Part shown: positions 36,576 to 49,004 of the stretch, piece after piece
Layout: each line of letters starts with the position of its first letter
How positions within the stretch are numbered: position 1 is the stretch's first letter
DNA from: Linnemannia elongata
Lineage: Eukaryota > Mortierellomycota > Mortierellomycetes > Mortierellales > Mortierellaceae
Assembly: GCA_036320915.1 (NCBI GenBank)
Contig: JAXBDG010000002.1
Location: forward strand, 3,872,001-3,936,000
Reading direction: 5' to 3'
DNA length: 64,000 bases
The notes under the pieces: generated by a model
The model's database searches: none
What the model was told of the DNA's origin: nothing
Seen by the model: the letters and a program-made list of their open reading frames with translations, nothing else
Program-made: the position numbers and the translations under genes

Positions 36576-39500
36576 ATGGACCCTCCGCAATCAGCATTCT
36601 GGTAAGCAACCAACAAAAATACTGAAACCCCACACCCTTCTCCCATGCCACTTCCGAACCGCCCCTGAACTCACTTGCCTCCTCCTCCTCTTTTCTTACA
36701 TTCTCTCCATCCAGGGTCCAGTCCCCCTTCAGTCATGAGGAAACCGTCGGCACTTTCGGTCGTGGCCCAGGTAAAGAGCCTTCTCCCATGAACACTACAA
36801 GCTGATCAGGACACAACAAAAAGCGAGGAGGAAAGGCTCAAAACACAAACGTCGTTATGTCACCAGAACCCTTACTAACACCCGCACTTTTTTTTTTTTT
36901 TTTGCATGGCTTTTAGACGGAAAGCCAAAGGCAGAAAACACAACAGGTCTGACGGGTCAGCTTATTATCTCGGTCGCCCTTGGACTGGTTGGCTTTTTGA
37001 CATTCTGTGTCCTGCGCACCCGGTGGATTGTTATGTTTGCACCTCGCACCAAGCTTCGAAGGTATACACACAACACGAAAACAATGGTGGAAGAGCAGTG
37101 AGAAGAAAAGCAAGTTTCCAGTGGACCTATGACGACATTGTAACCGACCCTGTCTGTGTACTACATCAGATGGCGGATGGAGTGGAGTTGGGTTGGGAGA
37201 GGGAAAGAAAAGCGTGGGATGATCCGTGAAGCAACCATACTTGATGTTTGGATGGCAGGACAAGCAAAGGACCATGGACAAAGGAAAGGAAAAACTGACA
37301 TCCGGTGTTTCTGTTCTTCCCGTTTACTTTTGTCTGTTGAATGATTTATCTAGACATACGCCTCCTATTCTTTCTGCAACGTTCTTTGGATGGATCCCGC
37401 AGCTGTTGCGCATCCCCGAAGGCGAGATGCTTGATATTGTTGGTCTCGATGCAGTCATGGTATGTTTTTTTAAAAATCTATGGGATAACTGGGAAGGACG
37501 AAACATCATCGACAAAATGAGGCGGCTGCAGCGTACACACGCGACTTCCAACATCTCTCGCCCCCTTCTTCCCCAACAACTCTCGATTGTTTTGCATATC
37601 GCATAACCTATTTTGCTGTGTTTCTACCACCAACGGAATGTGCATACTCTCCCTTGCCAAGCGTGTTCATATTGACATACAAAGCGACCGTTGACAATGG
37701 GTGGGAACTAACCTTGTCCAATATTATTCTTTTTGACGCTAGTTACTTCGGTTTTTTGCTATGGCTATCAAATTGTTTGCTTGCTGTTTGATTCCAGGCA
37801 TGTTGATCATCTGGCCAGTCAACTACTATTCAACAAAGGACGGCCGCGATCCTTCACAAGATGATGGCGACGAGGACATCCCGTTTTTCAGCCGGGTCAT
37901 ATCATCAGAAGAATTACAGGGAACATCCATGCTCTACCTCTTTACCCAGTTCACCTTCACCTGGGTGTTCTCGCTCCTCACTCTGTTCACTCTGTGGAAG
38001 TCCTACGAGGGATATGTCACTATCCGTCGCAAGTTCATGTTGCAGCGCGCCAAGACCATCACCAACCGCACCGTGATGGTGGTAGGTCTGCCCAACCATT
38101 TGCAGAACGACCGTGCTCTGGCCACCTTTTACGAGTCACTCGGAGCAGGAAATGTGGAGAGTGCCCATGTTGTTCGACATGTGAGGACACTGAAGCGTTT
38201 GATTGAACAGCGTGAGCACGCCTTGAAGCAACTCGAGCGAGCGTACACACACTACTATGGCAACCCCTCAAAGTTCCCTGGATACGACCCGGACAAGATC
38301 CTGGCTGACAATGAGCGTGCGCTAACTGAGCACTTTGAGGAAATGGAAGATCATGGCGCTGTGACGACCGAGAGCTCCTCGTTGCTCCGACCTTCACCTA
38401 GAGGAAAGAAACGACCAACTACACGGCTGGGACTCTTTGGCAAGAAGGTTGACAAGATTGACCACTGCCGGGAAGTGTTTGCTACACTTGACAAGGCAGT
38501 TCAGAAGATGCGCATGTCGCGCATCTTTGCAACCACCGCCGTCGGTTTTGTTACCTTTGAGGAGATGCACTCTGCCGTAAGTTGCTTCTCTGTCTTGGAT
38601 GCTTTTACTGCTTTGCTGATGTTTAGAGACAATCATTTATTAATCTGTTAATTTTAATTTCGCATCATTCAACGGCACAGCAAATTCTGGCGCAGACTGT
38701 AAACACACAAGAGACACTCAGCTGCGAGACATCAACAGCACCAGAACCTCGCGACGTTTACTGGGACAACCTTATCCTGCCACCATCTGAGCTCACCATC
38801 CGCTCGGTTGTCGTCAGCACCACGGTCTTCTTCCTAATCTTTTTCTGGGCCGGTCCCATTGCCGTCTTTTCGTCGTTCCTGAACCTCGAGACTCTTGAAA
38901 AACTCATCCCTGGTATCACTGTCATTGCCGAGTCCAGCCCTGCAATCAAATCGGTGCTCCAAGGTTTCCTCCCCACAGCCGGTGTCTCTATCTTCCTTGC
39001 CGTCGTCCCCAACATTCTTGAGGCCCTGTGCAAGAGGCAAGGCATCCAGTCTCACTCGGGGATTATGCGATCGCTCTACAACAAGTACTTCACCTTTATC
39101 CTGTTCAACGTTGTCCTCGTCTTCACGGTAGCTGGTACATGGGCTCAGACATTCAACAAGGTCTACCACAACCTTGGTGAGCTGACGTTGCTGTTGGCTA
39201 TTTCGCTTTCGCGCGTTTCACCCTTCTTTGTCAACTTTTTGATTCTGAAGGGTATCGGCATGTTCCCCATACAGCTTTTGCTGATTGGCGACGTCTTCAA
39301 GCAGAGCTTCCACGGATTCTTGTCAAGGACACCTCGCGACTATGCCGAGACGCGTGCCCCTCCAGAGCAGAATATTGGAGTTGTCTACTCTAATGCCACT
39401 CTGGCTTTTGTCATCATCTTGATCTACTCTTGCATGAAGCCGATCATCCTGCTGTTTGGTCTACTGTATTTTACTCTCGGATATGTCGTCTACAAGTACC

Positions 39501-40813
39501 AAGTCCTTTACATCTTTTTCCGCCCCAACGAGTCGAACGGAGAGATCTGGCCCATGGTCTACAACCGCATTATGGTCGGCCTTCTCATCTTCCAGTCGAC
39601 CATGATTGGCGTCCTTATGTTGAAGAAGTCGTACCTTTTTGGCGCTCTTTTGGCCCCTCTTCCTATTGGCACCGTGTGGTTCTGGGTCTGGACAACAAAG
39701 GCGTACAAGTTGACGGCACAGTATATACCCTTGGAGCTACTTCGCCCCGAGGGACCCGACTCGCATCTGGTTTCAACCCCTTCTGCGCCAGCGGTGCTCC
39801 CCTCTGCCATTGGAGCCGCAGATCAAGTTCCTGGACACGTTTTGATCGATGTTGGACAGCCCACCGAAGGAAACTCAGCTACAACCAACGGCGCCGCTGC
39901 CACCAATGGCCAGGCTAACGGTATTGCAGTTGCAACAGCCACAGCGGTCATTACGCCAGGAGGAAGTCAACGATTGATCCCAAGGAGCGCAGTAGAGGAC
40001 GACGACTACCAGGCTATCCCAGACCGATACACAGACTACAGACAACCACCCATGACCTTATACCCCGGTGTGCTGAACTCTGGCATGCGACAGTACCTCC
40101 ACCCAGCTATTTCAGGACCTTTGCCAACATTGTGGTTGCCTTTGAAGAAGACCGGCGATGGCAAGAAACCCAACCGCGACGAAGAATCACAGATTGGAGG
40201 CAGACATGGATCGGACTCTGATTCTGACGACGAGCATCATGTTCACGACCATGTTGAGTCTGTGCTGCAAAGGCCGCCATTCAAGCTTCCCACAAAGTCG
40301 TCGGATGAGCCCCAGAGCTACGAGGAGGGTGATAACCTTGCTGGAGGCGGACAGGACGAACCCATCTCTGCCCAAACCGGCTCTTCTAGTGCCACTGTTT
40401 CCGCTAAATCTCTTCCTGCACCTGCTCCAAGTCGCGGACCTCAGGCAGTGTCTAAGGTCGTCTCGGAGCCAGCGCCTGCTGTCGCTTCTGCAGAAGCAGG
40501 AACTCCCGCCACTTCAAGCAACGCTGCTCCTGCTACTACTCCTGCAACTAGTGCCGAGGATTCGACTACTACTCCCGCTACTCCAGCAAAGCCCAACCCT
40601 GCGATTGATGGATTGAACGAGGTGTATTATCATCACCCTGAACGAGCGCCCTCAGAAGCCACTGTTGACGCTACACCAGAAACAGAGCCCTCAGAAACGA
40701 CAGCACCGCGTGTTCGTACCGTTCAGGGCCAAGGCTCTCGTGCCGATCTTCTCCAGCAGCAGCAACAACAGGCTAATGCCTCTGGAACTGGATCCCAGGG
40801 TCCATCTGCTTGA
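36576..40813 (+). CDS. CSC1/OSCA-like cation channel (1099 aa)
   Basis: Six exons: 36576-36601 (26 nt), 36715-36770 (56 nt), 36917-37061, 37354-37459, 37743-38576 and 38681-40813, phases matching. Multi-pass membrane protein of the OSCA/TMEM63/CSC1 family (DUF221 core), osmotically or mechanically gated cation channels. An amino-terminal membrane helix (LIISVALGLVGFLTFCVLR) precedes a conserved GWIPQLLRIPEGEMLDIVGLDA. Then comes a cytosolic region (TVMVVGLP, YYGNPSKF..., GFVTF), followed by YWDNLILPPSELTIR and a block of at least nine helices (about 405-735). The tail from about residue 743 is a long Ala/Ser/Thr/Pro/Gln-rich disordered region with acidic patches and a C-terminal Gln run, longer than I expect for yeast members. 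It converges on chitin deacetylase 1, 231 bp away. Confidence 0.93.
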
Positions 40814-41044
40814 TTGTTCTAGCTCTCCTTTTTCTCTTTGCATTCTTTTGTTACTTTAACTTTCAAATTTTTTCTTCATTAAAAGCTTCTATGCCATTTT
40901 TCAGTATTGGTTTGGTTTTATTATGAAAAGGGTACAGTAGATGGTGGGTAGTATGGCAAGGAGGTTGTTTTTGGGGTGGTGGTGTAATGTCAAGAAGGGG
41001 ACGAAGAAGGTAGGAAAAACAAAAAGTACCTAGTTTTCCAGATC

Positions 41045-41594
41045 TTACAACCTGTACCAACCGGTAGTATCACCCAGACAACTACCTATAGGCATAACAT
41101 TAAATCCTTTACTCATCACATACTCAATCGCCAATTTTCCAAACACCTCCGCCGTCTGCTGTTGAGCATCATGTTGCAATGAAATAAACCCTTTTCCGAC
41201 AGCGGCGGGGTCCTGGAGGGCTACACGGTAGGCTTCGAAGTTCTGTTTGAAATCCTCGGGGTGACGCCAGTCGTTGGAGTCGACGACCCAGTTGATGACT
41301 TTGTAGCCTTCGTTGTTCAGGTAGATTAGGGATTCAGGGGATGTGTTGCCGTAGGGTGGGCGCATGTAGACGGGGCGGACGCCGATGATGTTTAGAAGTG
41401 CGTCGTCGACTATTGGGGAAGGGAGTGGGTGTGGGGGTATGTGTGCCAGGTAGAGAGGGAAAATGAGGAACAGTAAGTTTTTCAATTTTGATGATGTATT
41501 TTGTTTTACTGGCCAAAGCAGATGTCGGAAGAGACGCATGCAAAATGCATGCGACAGAGTACCAACGACCCATGAAACCAACAATAACCCCCCC

Positions 41595-41634
<40 letters not shown>

Positions 41635-42031
41635 CAAGAAACTTACGCATCTTCATCTGACTAGCAACATCAACTCCTGGCGCCGAGATATCGGCATGGG
41701 CCCAAGTATGCGATCCGATTTGATGGCCCTCCAAATACGCCCTCTTCACCACCGCCGCGATCGCCGGTTCCGTGATTAGGTTGTAGTTCAAGCCGTTGAC
41801 GAAGAAGGTGACTTTGACGTTGATGGTGGCAAGGAAATCGAGGAGTTCATGGGTCCAGATGGAGGGACCATCGTCGAAGGTGACTGCAAAGGAGTTGGGT
41901 ACGGTACAAGCTGTAATAATGGGGGCGGGTGTTCCTGTGATGTTGCGTTTTTGAAGGGGGAGGGAGTGGGTGAAGGATGTGAATGCAGACAGGGCGACCA
42001 GCGCGAGTGCTGCAAAATGTTTAGAGTACAT
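41045..42031 (-). CDS. polysaccharide (chitin) deacetylase 1, secreted (249 aa)
   Basis: Two exons on the minus strand, 42031-41647 and 41409-41045, with a phase-1 intron (GTAAGT...AATAG) that carries a 37-nt homopolymer. A signal peptide of about 23 residues is followed by LPLQKR, a likely Kex2-type site, then the NodB domain: TFDDGP (51-56, catalytic and metal-binding Asp), SHTWAHAD with metal-ligand His108 and His112, RPPYGN, WVVDSNDW and ISLQHD. NodB deacetylases in fungi convert chitin to chitosan or trim chitin oligomers at the wall; the substrate is inferred. There is no GPI-type or membrane tail. It is paralogous to the gene at 58759 with the intron at the same place. Confidence 0.93.
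41596..41632. repeat. poly(A) tract, 37 nt, preceded by C8
   Basis: C8 then A37 on the plus strand, so T37 then G8 on the sense strand of the deacetylase, lying inside its only intron just after the donor site. Confidence 0.95.
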
Positions 42032-42839
42032 TTTTTGTTGTATGCTATAGAAGGAAGAGGGTATGTGAGTGAGGATGTTATTACAGAGGATGGAGATGAG
42101 AAATGGAAAAGCGAGAAAAGCTTGGGTGTAGAAAACAGAAAAAAAAAAAAAATGTCGAGGATGATGTGTTGATATTTAAGCGAAAAAGACAAAGTGAAAA
42201 GAAACGTAAATATGTTCCAACAGCTAGTTCACGGGGCCCCATATAACGATGAGAAAAAAAAAGTGAGGGGATAGGGAGGGCGGTACCCCAACGAGTAGAG
42301 GAGGAAGGAGTGAAAGGAGAGAGAGGGGAACGAAGGGGAGGGAAGTGGGGGAGGGAGTCTGGTCCAGTCCAGACAAGGATTAGTACTCCAATGGCTGGCT
42401 GATTATGTCGCGACAAATTTCATCCTGGACTCATCCTGGCCTCCATAAGACCAAGGAAGCAGTAGGATGGAGAATTGTATTAGTGATTGACGATTCAATT
42501 GAATAGCAGTGACTGAGAGAGAGAAGAGAAGGAGTTAGAGGAGAAAAAGAAAAGGGAAGAGGACGAGTAAGGGAGAAGTCACCAGGGAGAGGACAGGGCG
42601 ATGGCGATGCGGACAAAGGGAACGAGTACACTAAATTAAGTTCATCTTTTGATTGTGAAAGAAGATTATAAGTAGTTAGAGGGCAAAAACAGAATACGAA
42701 AAGTTAGCTCCCTCTCTGGGTAAAGGAACGCGGGGCTTGCGAGAAGGGGAGAGAAGAAGGAAGGGATGGTGGTGCAAAAGAAAGAGGAAGTGGACATGTA
42801 AGGGGAGGGACAACGAGGGGAATGAACAATGTGTACGAG

Positions 42840-42844
<5 letters not shown>

Positions 42845-42870
<26 letters not shown>
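42845..42870. repeat. poly(A) tract, 26 nt
   Basis: Uninterrupted run of 26 A in the upstream flank of chitin deacetylase 1. Confidence 0.9.
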
Positions 42871-45800
42871 GGAGAGATAAAAAAAGAAAACTAGAGCGTT
42901 TGGTTGTTGGTTGTGGTGTGAACCGTGCGATACGGTAACCCACGGACACGAACATAGACTTGACATGGTAGTTACCCAAATGGAAAAGGGAAGGAGAATG
43001 CTTCTCTCCTCCTCCCTTTATTTTTATTGTTATTGTTCACGTTTTCACGACAGTGAACCAATTGGCGATGGTAATGGCGGTGGTGGTGGTTGCATCCTTT
43101 CCTTCTTCACTTTTCGCCTTCTCCTTTATCCCTTCATTCAAAGTCGAACAAACAACCAAAACAGCAAAAACAACAACAAACGAATACACAAATCGGGCTC
43201 AAACTCGTCCCCTCTGGCTCTCCTAACTCGATCCCACCTCCCTTTTCACTTCCTATGGTTACCATTCACCCCTCCAGGATGTTAAGAATGAGTAAGAGAG
43301 TGAGCGAGCACACCCTTTTCTTCTGAGGACCGACACTCATTTTTACGTGATCGGGTGCGCGAGAGAGTTTCATGGTGTAGTTAGGCAGGAATTTCCCTTT
43401 TTATCCTTGCCTTTGGAAGGTTTAGCAATAAAACTTGATGAAGAAGGGTGAAGCAATGGACTTGTGGCATAGTGAAAAAGATGACAGCCATGTTGGATGG
43501 AAGGAAGGGGGACGGGAACGCAATGGTGAAAACCATACAAGAGAGGAACATAGAGATAGTGGGTCGAAATAAAGTTGGGGATCTATCGCGCAAGGGCACA
43601 CACGTAGCCCTCCTCTTTATTGATATTGTTCTCTGGTTTGTCGCTCTTTTCTTCGACGCACAGACAATTAGTTTTTTTTACGTTTTACTGTCAGTTCATC
43701 TACATTCCTTTGGAGTCCTGGATGGGCCCATGGACGCAAGTTCGCAAGGATGATGGAAAGGGATAAGAAAGGACGAATAGGATAAACGCGCATTAAGCAT
43801 TCTGCCTGTCCATGACATCAAAGACAACATCACACAGTGTCAACTCCGCTTCACTTCTCGATCGACGCGCTTTCTTCTTCGCCTTTCTTTTCTTTTTCTT
43901 TTTTTTTGTTCGCTGCATGAATTTATGCTCTCTCTCCCATTTTGCCCAACAGGGAAAAAGACCACATCACATTCAGGGCACAGACACTTGCAGGGATGGA
44001 AGAAAAAAAGGTATCGTACTGTTGGACATGCATTTGTATGTCGCGAACCGCAAGAAGCGATTGTCCTTGTTTTTTTGACATTCCTGTTGAAGGGGGTGGT
44101 ACCCAACTAGTTGCCCTCTCCCAGGCCAACGACTCAAAAACGTTTTCTTTTCTACCTCGACAAACACGCTTGTAGGACTCGATGAAGCCGAAAGGCCTCA
44201 CCTCAATATCACTGAAGAATTCCCCTCACTTTTCATCTCGTTCTTTGTCCCTTTATTTCCTTGATTTTTTTTCCTCCAAACCCGGACCAACTTGGAGGTT
44301 ACTACCGCCAGGGCAAGGAGGACCCGGGGTAGAGGAGATTGAGAGAGGCAAGAGGAGAGGAGTTGAATAGAAGGAACACGAAGGAGAGAGTACCAAGAGA
44401 AAGGGCGGGATACACTAGTTAACCTTCAATCATGTTCACATACTGGTACTCACCGGTACCGGCCTGACGCTTGCTTACATTAGAACACCTCCCTCCGTCC
44501 CCCTTGCTATCTACTACCCCTTCACAACAAGACTCCCCATTTTTCCGATGGCTAATTAGCAAACATGGCGATGACACTACAGTTTATTCTAACACAATTA
44601 ACCACAGCTAAGGGCAAGGTAGGTAGGAAAGAGAGCTATTCCTTTTTTTTATTTTTCTGTATTTGGAGACAATATCGTTTCCTGAATGAAAAAAGGAGGC
44701 GGGTGGTACGATACATTCCCTTTCTCATTGCCCTTGTCTGTATCGTCATTTTCTCTTCCCGTCACCCGTGTCTTTTACGCGCAACAAACATCAATCAAGA
44801 GTAGAGGGGAGGGAAAGAAGAGCAAGAGAGTCGAAACGTTTTCTTCTCCTCCGTCCTGATTCATCGAGAGTTACTTTCCAGGAGTTCTCTGTTCTTCCTC
44901 TTCTTCCTGGAAATGGCTGCCTTTTGTTTATATCTAAAGATAGCCTTTTGCAACAAGGCAGGATTAGGCACCGGATGAAGCCAACAAACAAACAAGGCGC
45001 TTGCTCGGGGACGAAGGATAGGAAGAGGAGGTGCGAGTGCCGAAGAATAAAGAGAACACGTTGGATCGACTTCTTCATTTGCTTGGTCAGGCATCTAGCC
45101 GAATTAGTCTACACCACGCACAGATGCAGAGAGCATGTTGTTTTTATGGGCTAGAGAGATAATGAAATGAACAGCTTATACCATTGTGAGAAATGAACGC
45201 ACCGCAGCTCTTGTTTTTTAGTTTTCCATGCGGCTTTCATACCTAGACGATAAAAAGAAAAGGCCTGAGCGGGGCCAAGTAGAGAGAGAGGAGGTGTGTG
45301 AGTGTGTGAACTAGGATTCTAGAGGGAAATTAAAGGGGTGTACAATATAGGAAGGCGATCTACTCTCCTATCCATAGCCTCACGTACACCGGACGTGAAG
45401 TGCAAGGCTCTTTGATAGCAAAGAAAAGAGGGGAGAGAGCAGAGAGCTATGCGAGGGCTTTCAGTTTAATATTGTAACTAGTGTACTGTACAGCACATTC
45501 CGATGAGGGTTTATCCGTATACTTGGGTTACGTTTCGAAGTTATTATTGTCTTACCCCCGTTGTTTTTCCTTTATCCATCTGTTGATAGTGAATCGTCAT
45601 CAAGAATGGAATCTTGTTTATTATTATGTCGCATGTTACTCCTGTGCGACGACGAGGCGAGTGAGCAATCCTTGAATAAGCGAGGTAAAACTTAAAAGGT
45701 GAAGAACTTACCGAGTTTGCCTGAAAGAGCCTTTTTGTTACGACCTGCATAGTTTTTCCTTCTCTGTCATTTCTTGCAGATGCATTGCTATTTGTAGGAA

Positions 45801-46810
45801 ATAGGTGGACAAGGAGATAACTCTTTGTAACGCGACGCGTAGCGGCTGAAAGAATAGAATTTACCCGGGGCGCACTGGAAGGGCGCACTTACTGCACATA
45901 ATGTTTTCACCTGGACTGAAGGATAATATCAATACTCTTGATATTTTGTAGTCAGAGCGATGTGTCTGTGCGAGCCTCACCTTTTTTCCTGGTGAAAGAA
46001 GAACGTGGACATGTCCCATGCAATTTTGGTGGCGTTTTTCTAACTGCACCCTCCATTGCACACAGAAAGCTTGTGGTCTCTTTCTTTCTGACAACTAACT
46101 CTCATAACTCTCATCACTTTTTACAGACGCCGTTACATTTGTACAGACGCCATCACTTTTCCCTCATAACTAGCGCCTTTAAAATTCCAGTCCGGCTATG
46201 CCTGTACGCATGTTTTGCAGTCCCCAGTGGTCCCGTACGATTTCCCCTTCTACACCGTGTAAATATTATTTTTGCTAGGACGTTCACAACTATGGCATGA
46301 TGGTACTGCGGTACATGTGAGGCATGTCTACGTGTAACTCATTTTCTAGGAGCATCAAAAATTTGCTATAAAGCTATGAACAATTTTTTTTATCCAGTCT
46401 GACTGCTCTTAGCGGTCAGTTGCCTACCCATGCTGTCCATTTCGCCATTTCTTACCTGAATATTACTGCCCCTTCGTGCAAATCAAGCTACATCCAACCT
46501 CCTGTACCTTCGCCAACTTGAGTGGCGCCAACATCACGCTTCATCTGGCATTTGATATGCACAATCATACTCTTTCTGTGTAATGACTGTTAGTACACTT
46601 GCGATTGTAGATTTTGACAAGTCATTAACATACTAAGAGGAGGTAATAAATAAATGGATTTCTCTTTTATATCTTCTATTGTCTTCCAGTCTCTCAGGGC
46701 AAGTAACCCTGTTGTGACCAGCTTGATTACAGTAACTACAAGTGAAGACTCGTTTTGGTCAACTATTGGCCTCTTCTTCTTTCTATGATAAGCCCCTATC
46801 GCTCTTTCCT

Positions 46811-47176
46811 GATGCACCATTGTAGTTTAGATATGTATGTTATGCTTTCCTATTTTTCCAAAAAGGGTGTATCATGATATTTGTCACGCCGATATCGTCA
46901 ACATTGTCCTTTATTTACGTCCAGCCAGAGACGAACAGGGAACGGGTGTGAATATGTATCTTTTTTTTAAACGCCCTTATCACTCTTTCTTTCACATTCT
47001 GCCTTTGTCCTTCTTTTGATGCACCATTGTACTTTAGAAACGTATGTTATGCTTTCCTATTTTTCCAAAAAGGGCGTACCGTAATATTGTCGATATTGCC
47101 GATCTCGTCAAAATTGTCTATTATTTATGTCCAGCCAGAGAGGAACAGAGGGTATGGGTGTGAATATGTATCTTTT
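46811..47176. repeat. diverged tandem duplication, period about 207 bp
   Basis: A unit starting GATGCACCATTGTA at 46811 recurs as GATGCACCATTGTA at 47018. Both units contain TATGTTATGCTTTCC, TATTTTTCCAAAAAGGG, a TCGTCAA-type segment, GTCCAGCCAGAG and GGGTGTGAATATGTATC in the same order. By eye about four bases in five agree. The duplication ends about 210 bp before the orphan zinc-finger gene and probably includes its promoter. Confidence 0.85.
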
Positions 47177-47200
47177 TTTGATTTCTATTACTCTATCTTT

Positions 47201-47222
47201 CTCTCTCTCTCTCTCTCTCTCT
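47201..47222. repeat. (CT)n dinucleotide repeat
   Basis: Eleven CT units on the plus strand, followed by imperfect CTTT/CTCT repeats up to the orphan gene start. Confidence 0.85.
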
Positions 47223-47384
47223 CCTTTCTCTCTCTTTTTCTCTCTCTCTTTCTCTTCTCTTTCTCTTTCTCTTCCGCTATCTTCACTCTCTTACCTTCTT
47301 CAATCTTCTCACTCTCTCAACTCCCTACACTCACTTGACTTACATTCTCCTTTCACTCCACGTCCTTAATTTCTTTACCATCCA

Positions 47385-48579
47385 ATGGCTCCAAGACCTA
47401 TATGCCCCGACTTCGCTATTGAACTATGCAATGTTCCCGAAGACAAGCGTGATGGGGAACATATGGCTCGCTACCATACCAACGAGGCCGTAAAAGTTGA
47501 GCGAGCCAATCAGCCCGACATCACCGTCACACGTCAACCCGATTGTGACATGAAGTATCCCTGTCCCGGAACCGAATGCACCTTCACAACTAACGTCAAG
47601 CATGTAATCGCTGTCCATGTTGTTCGATGCAAGGTATTACGAAAGGAGGAAGCCACAGACGATTCTACAGCAAAACCTGCAAAATTGTCGCGTACCTTCA
47701 GAGCCCCACCTCCATACCCGGTTGCCCTTTCAAGTGTCCCTGAACACCCCTTATCTTTCGCCATCGGCTCCCGTTCCTGTCGCCCCCAGTCCCAATCGAC
47801 ACAGGTGCGGGTACGCTCATCTGTGACACCCTCATTACTTGATGAGACTATCGAGACTACTTCCTTTCAACAACCTCAGCAGCCGGCACCGCCTTCGCCT
47901 TCGCCCTCGGCCATAGCCTCTTTTGACAACCGTCCTTACTTGGAAGGTCTCAAGAGTCTAGAATCAAGACTGGAAGTATTGGAGAGAGTTGTCTCCTTCA
48001 CTAGGTCTGATTTGAAGACCGTTACGGAGTTGATGTCTACCATCGTCCAAAAGACTTCGGATTTGATAAGTCAGCATCAAGGTTATCATCAGGATATTCT
48101 GGCGGCCATGGCTGATATCAAAGCCTCTAATGAGGAGGTCAGAACGTACTTTGACTCGTTACCATTGAACCTACCTCAAAACTCGGGACTCAGTAAGTGA
48201 GAATGTTTCTTTATTCTAATGTGTACTTTCTTAATCTGGTCGATCTTTGATCCATTTTTGCTTCACCTTCTAATCTTGTTTCCCTTTTGTTATACACTTT
48301 TGTTTCTATTTTATAGATGAGGAAATGACCTTCCGTGAGTATGTGGTGGCTTCTAACAAGCTCCGCAAAAATCTACAGGCTTGGGGGCCTGGTAGCGACT
48401 GTTCAAGCATTTGCTCTGCCCATCTTTCAGAGACATCCGAACACATGGTCGCCAACCAGATTGCCCCTGTTCAACGTCAGCAGGAGGAAGTCTATGAGCA
48501 CATGGGCGATGTTGACGGAAGTAAAGATGCAGGGGAGGAGAGAGTTGACAAAGGCAAGGGCCGAAAGGAGGTGGTATAA
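47385..48579 (+). CDS. orphan C2HC zinc-finger and coiled-coil protein (356 aa)
   Basis: Two exons, 47385-48192 and 48317-48579, phase-1 junction (GTAAGT...TATAG). The amino end starts MAPRPICPDF. Residues 64-85 carry C-x4-C-x12-H-x3-C, a plausible single C2HC zinc finger. A Ser/Pro/Gln-rich linker follows, then a helical region (YLEGLKSLESRLEVLERVV...) with heptad leucines fit for a coiled coil. Exon 2 is acidic and Gln/Glu/Lys-rich, ending GKGRKEVV. A second long frame overlaps exon 2 and ends RQCGRCYRPQ, so the last part may be frameshifted relative to an ancestral gene. No family recognised; the setting (duplicated upstream DNA, nearby dead gene) suggests a lineage-specific or mobile-element-derived gene. 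Confidence 0.6.
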
Positions 48580-49004
48580 ACATGGAGGAAATCGTCAATG
48601 TGGCCGTTGTTATCGTCCACAATAGTGGTCAGCAGAAGGGAATACAAGAGATGACAAAGTGCGTGCAGTGGCCAACCTAAGTGAGTTTTAGAATGCAATT
48701 AAAGTTCAGTCGCATTTGAAAAATGAAAGGTAGTAAATGGAAACCCAGTGAGGTGGGCTGAGAGTGAATGAATGATGTGGAGGTGTCACTGGTGCAGTTG
48801 AGAAGTAGTACTTGGTAACAAAGAGGTAAAGAAAGGTAGACAAATGGTTAATAGTATAACCTAGTTCAAGTATATTCAGCAAAGAATAGTGTACACAGTA
48901 CATGAAGCGTTTATCGCGCAATTCATCCGAAATTTTCTGGGGGTTGCGTTATGGAAGGGTGCTTCCTGTCGATGAGTGGTAGCCTGCTGCAATCATATCA
49001 AGTA
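48580..49004. other. short gene-free interval
   Basis: About 420 bp between the orphan gene and the carboxypeptidase relic; no feature seen. Confidence 0.4.

Larger units (their letters stand above)
42032..47384. other. 5.3-kb gene-poor region
   Basis: No gene I can defend. 42200-42900 is purine-rich on the plus strand, fitting the promoter of the deacetylase. 43020-43290 is C/T-rich then A/C-rich on the plus strand, like a plus-strand leader, and short stretches after it (for example LDEAERPHLNITEEF near 44178) read like protein, but no consistent exon chain could be built. A26 lies at 42845-42870. The right end holds a diverged tandem duplication (46811-47176) and a (CT)n tract. Confidence 0.45.

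Noticed and set aside
43000..44300. Possible plus-strand gene after a leader-like C/T-rich stretch
   Set aside because: Short protein-like pieces exist, but no chain of exons with matching phases and one strand could be built.
47201..47300. CRISPR-like or satellite array
   Set aside because: Plain CT dinucleotide repeat without spacers; CRISPR arrays are not expected in a fungal nucleus.
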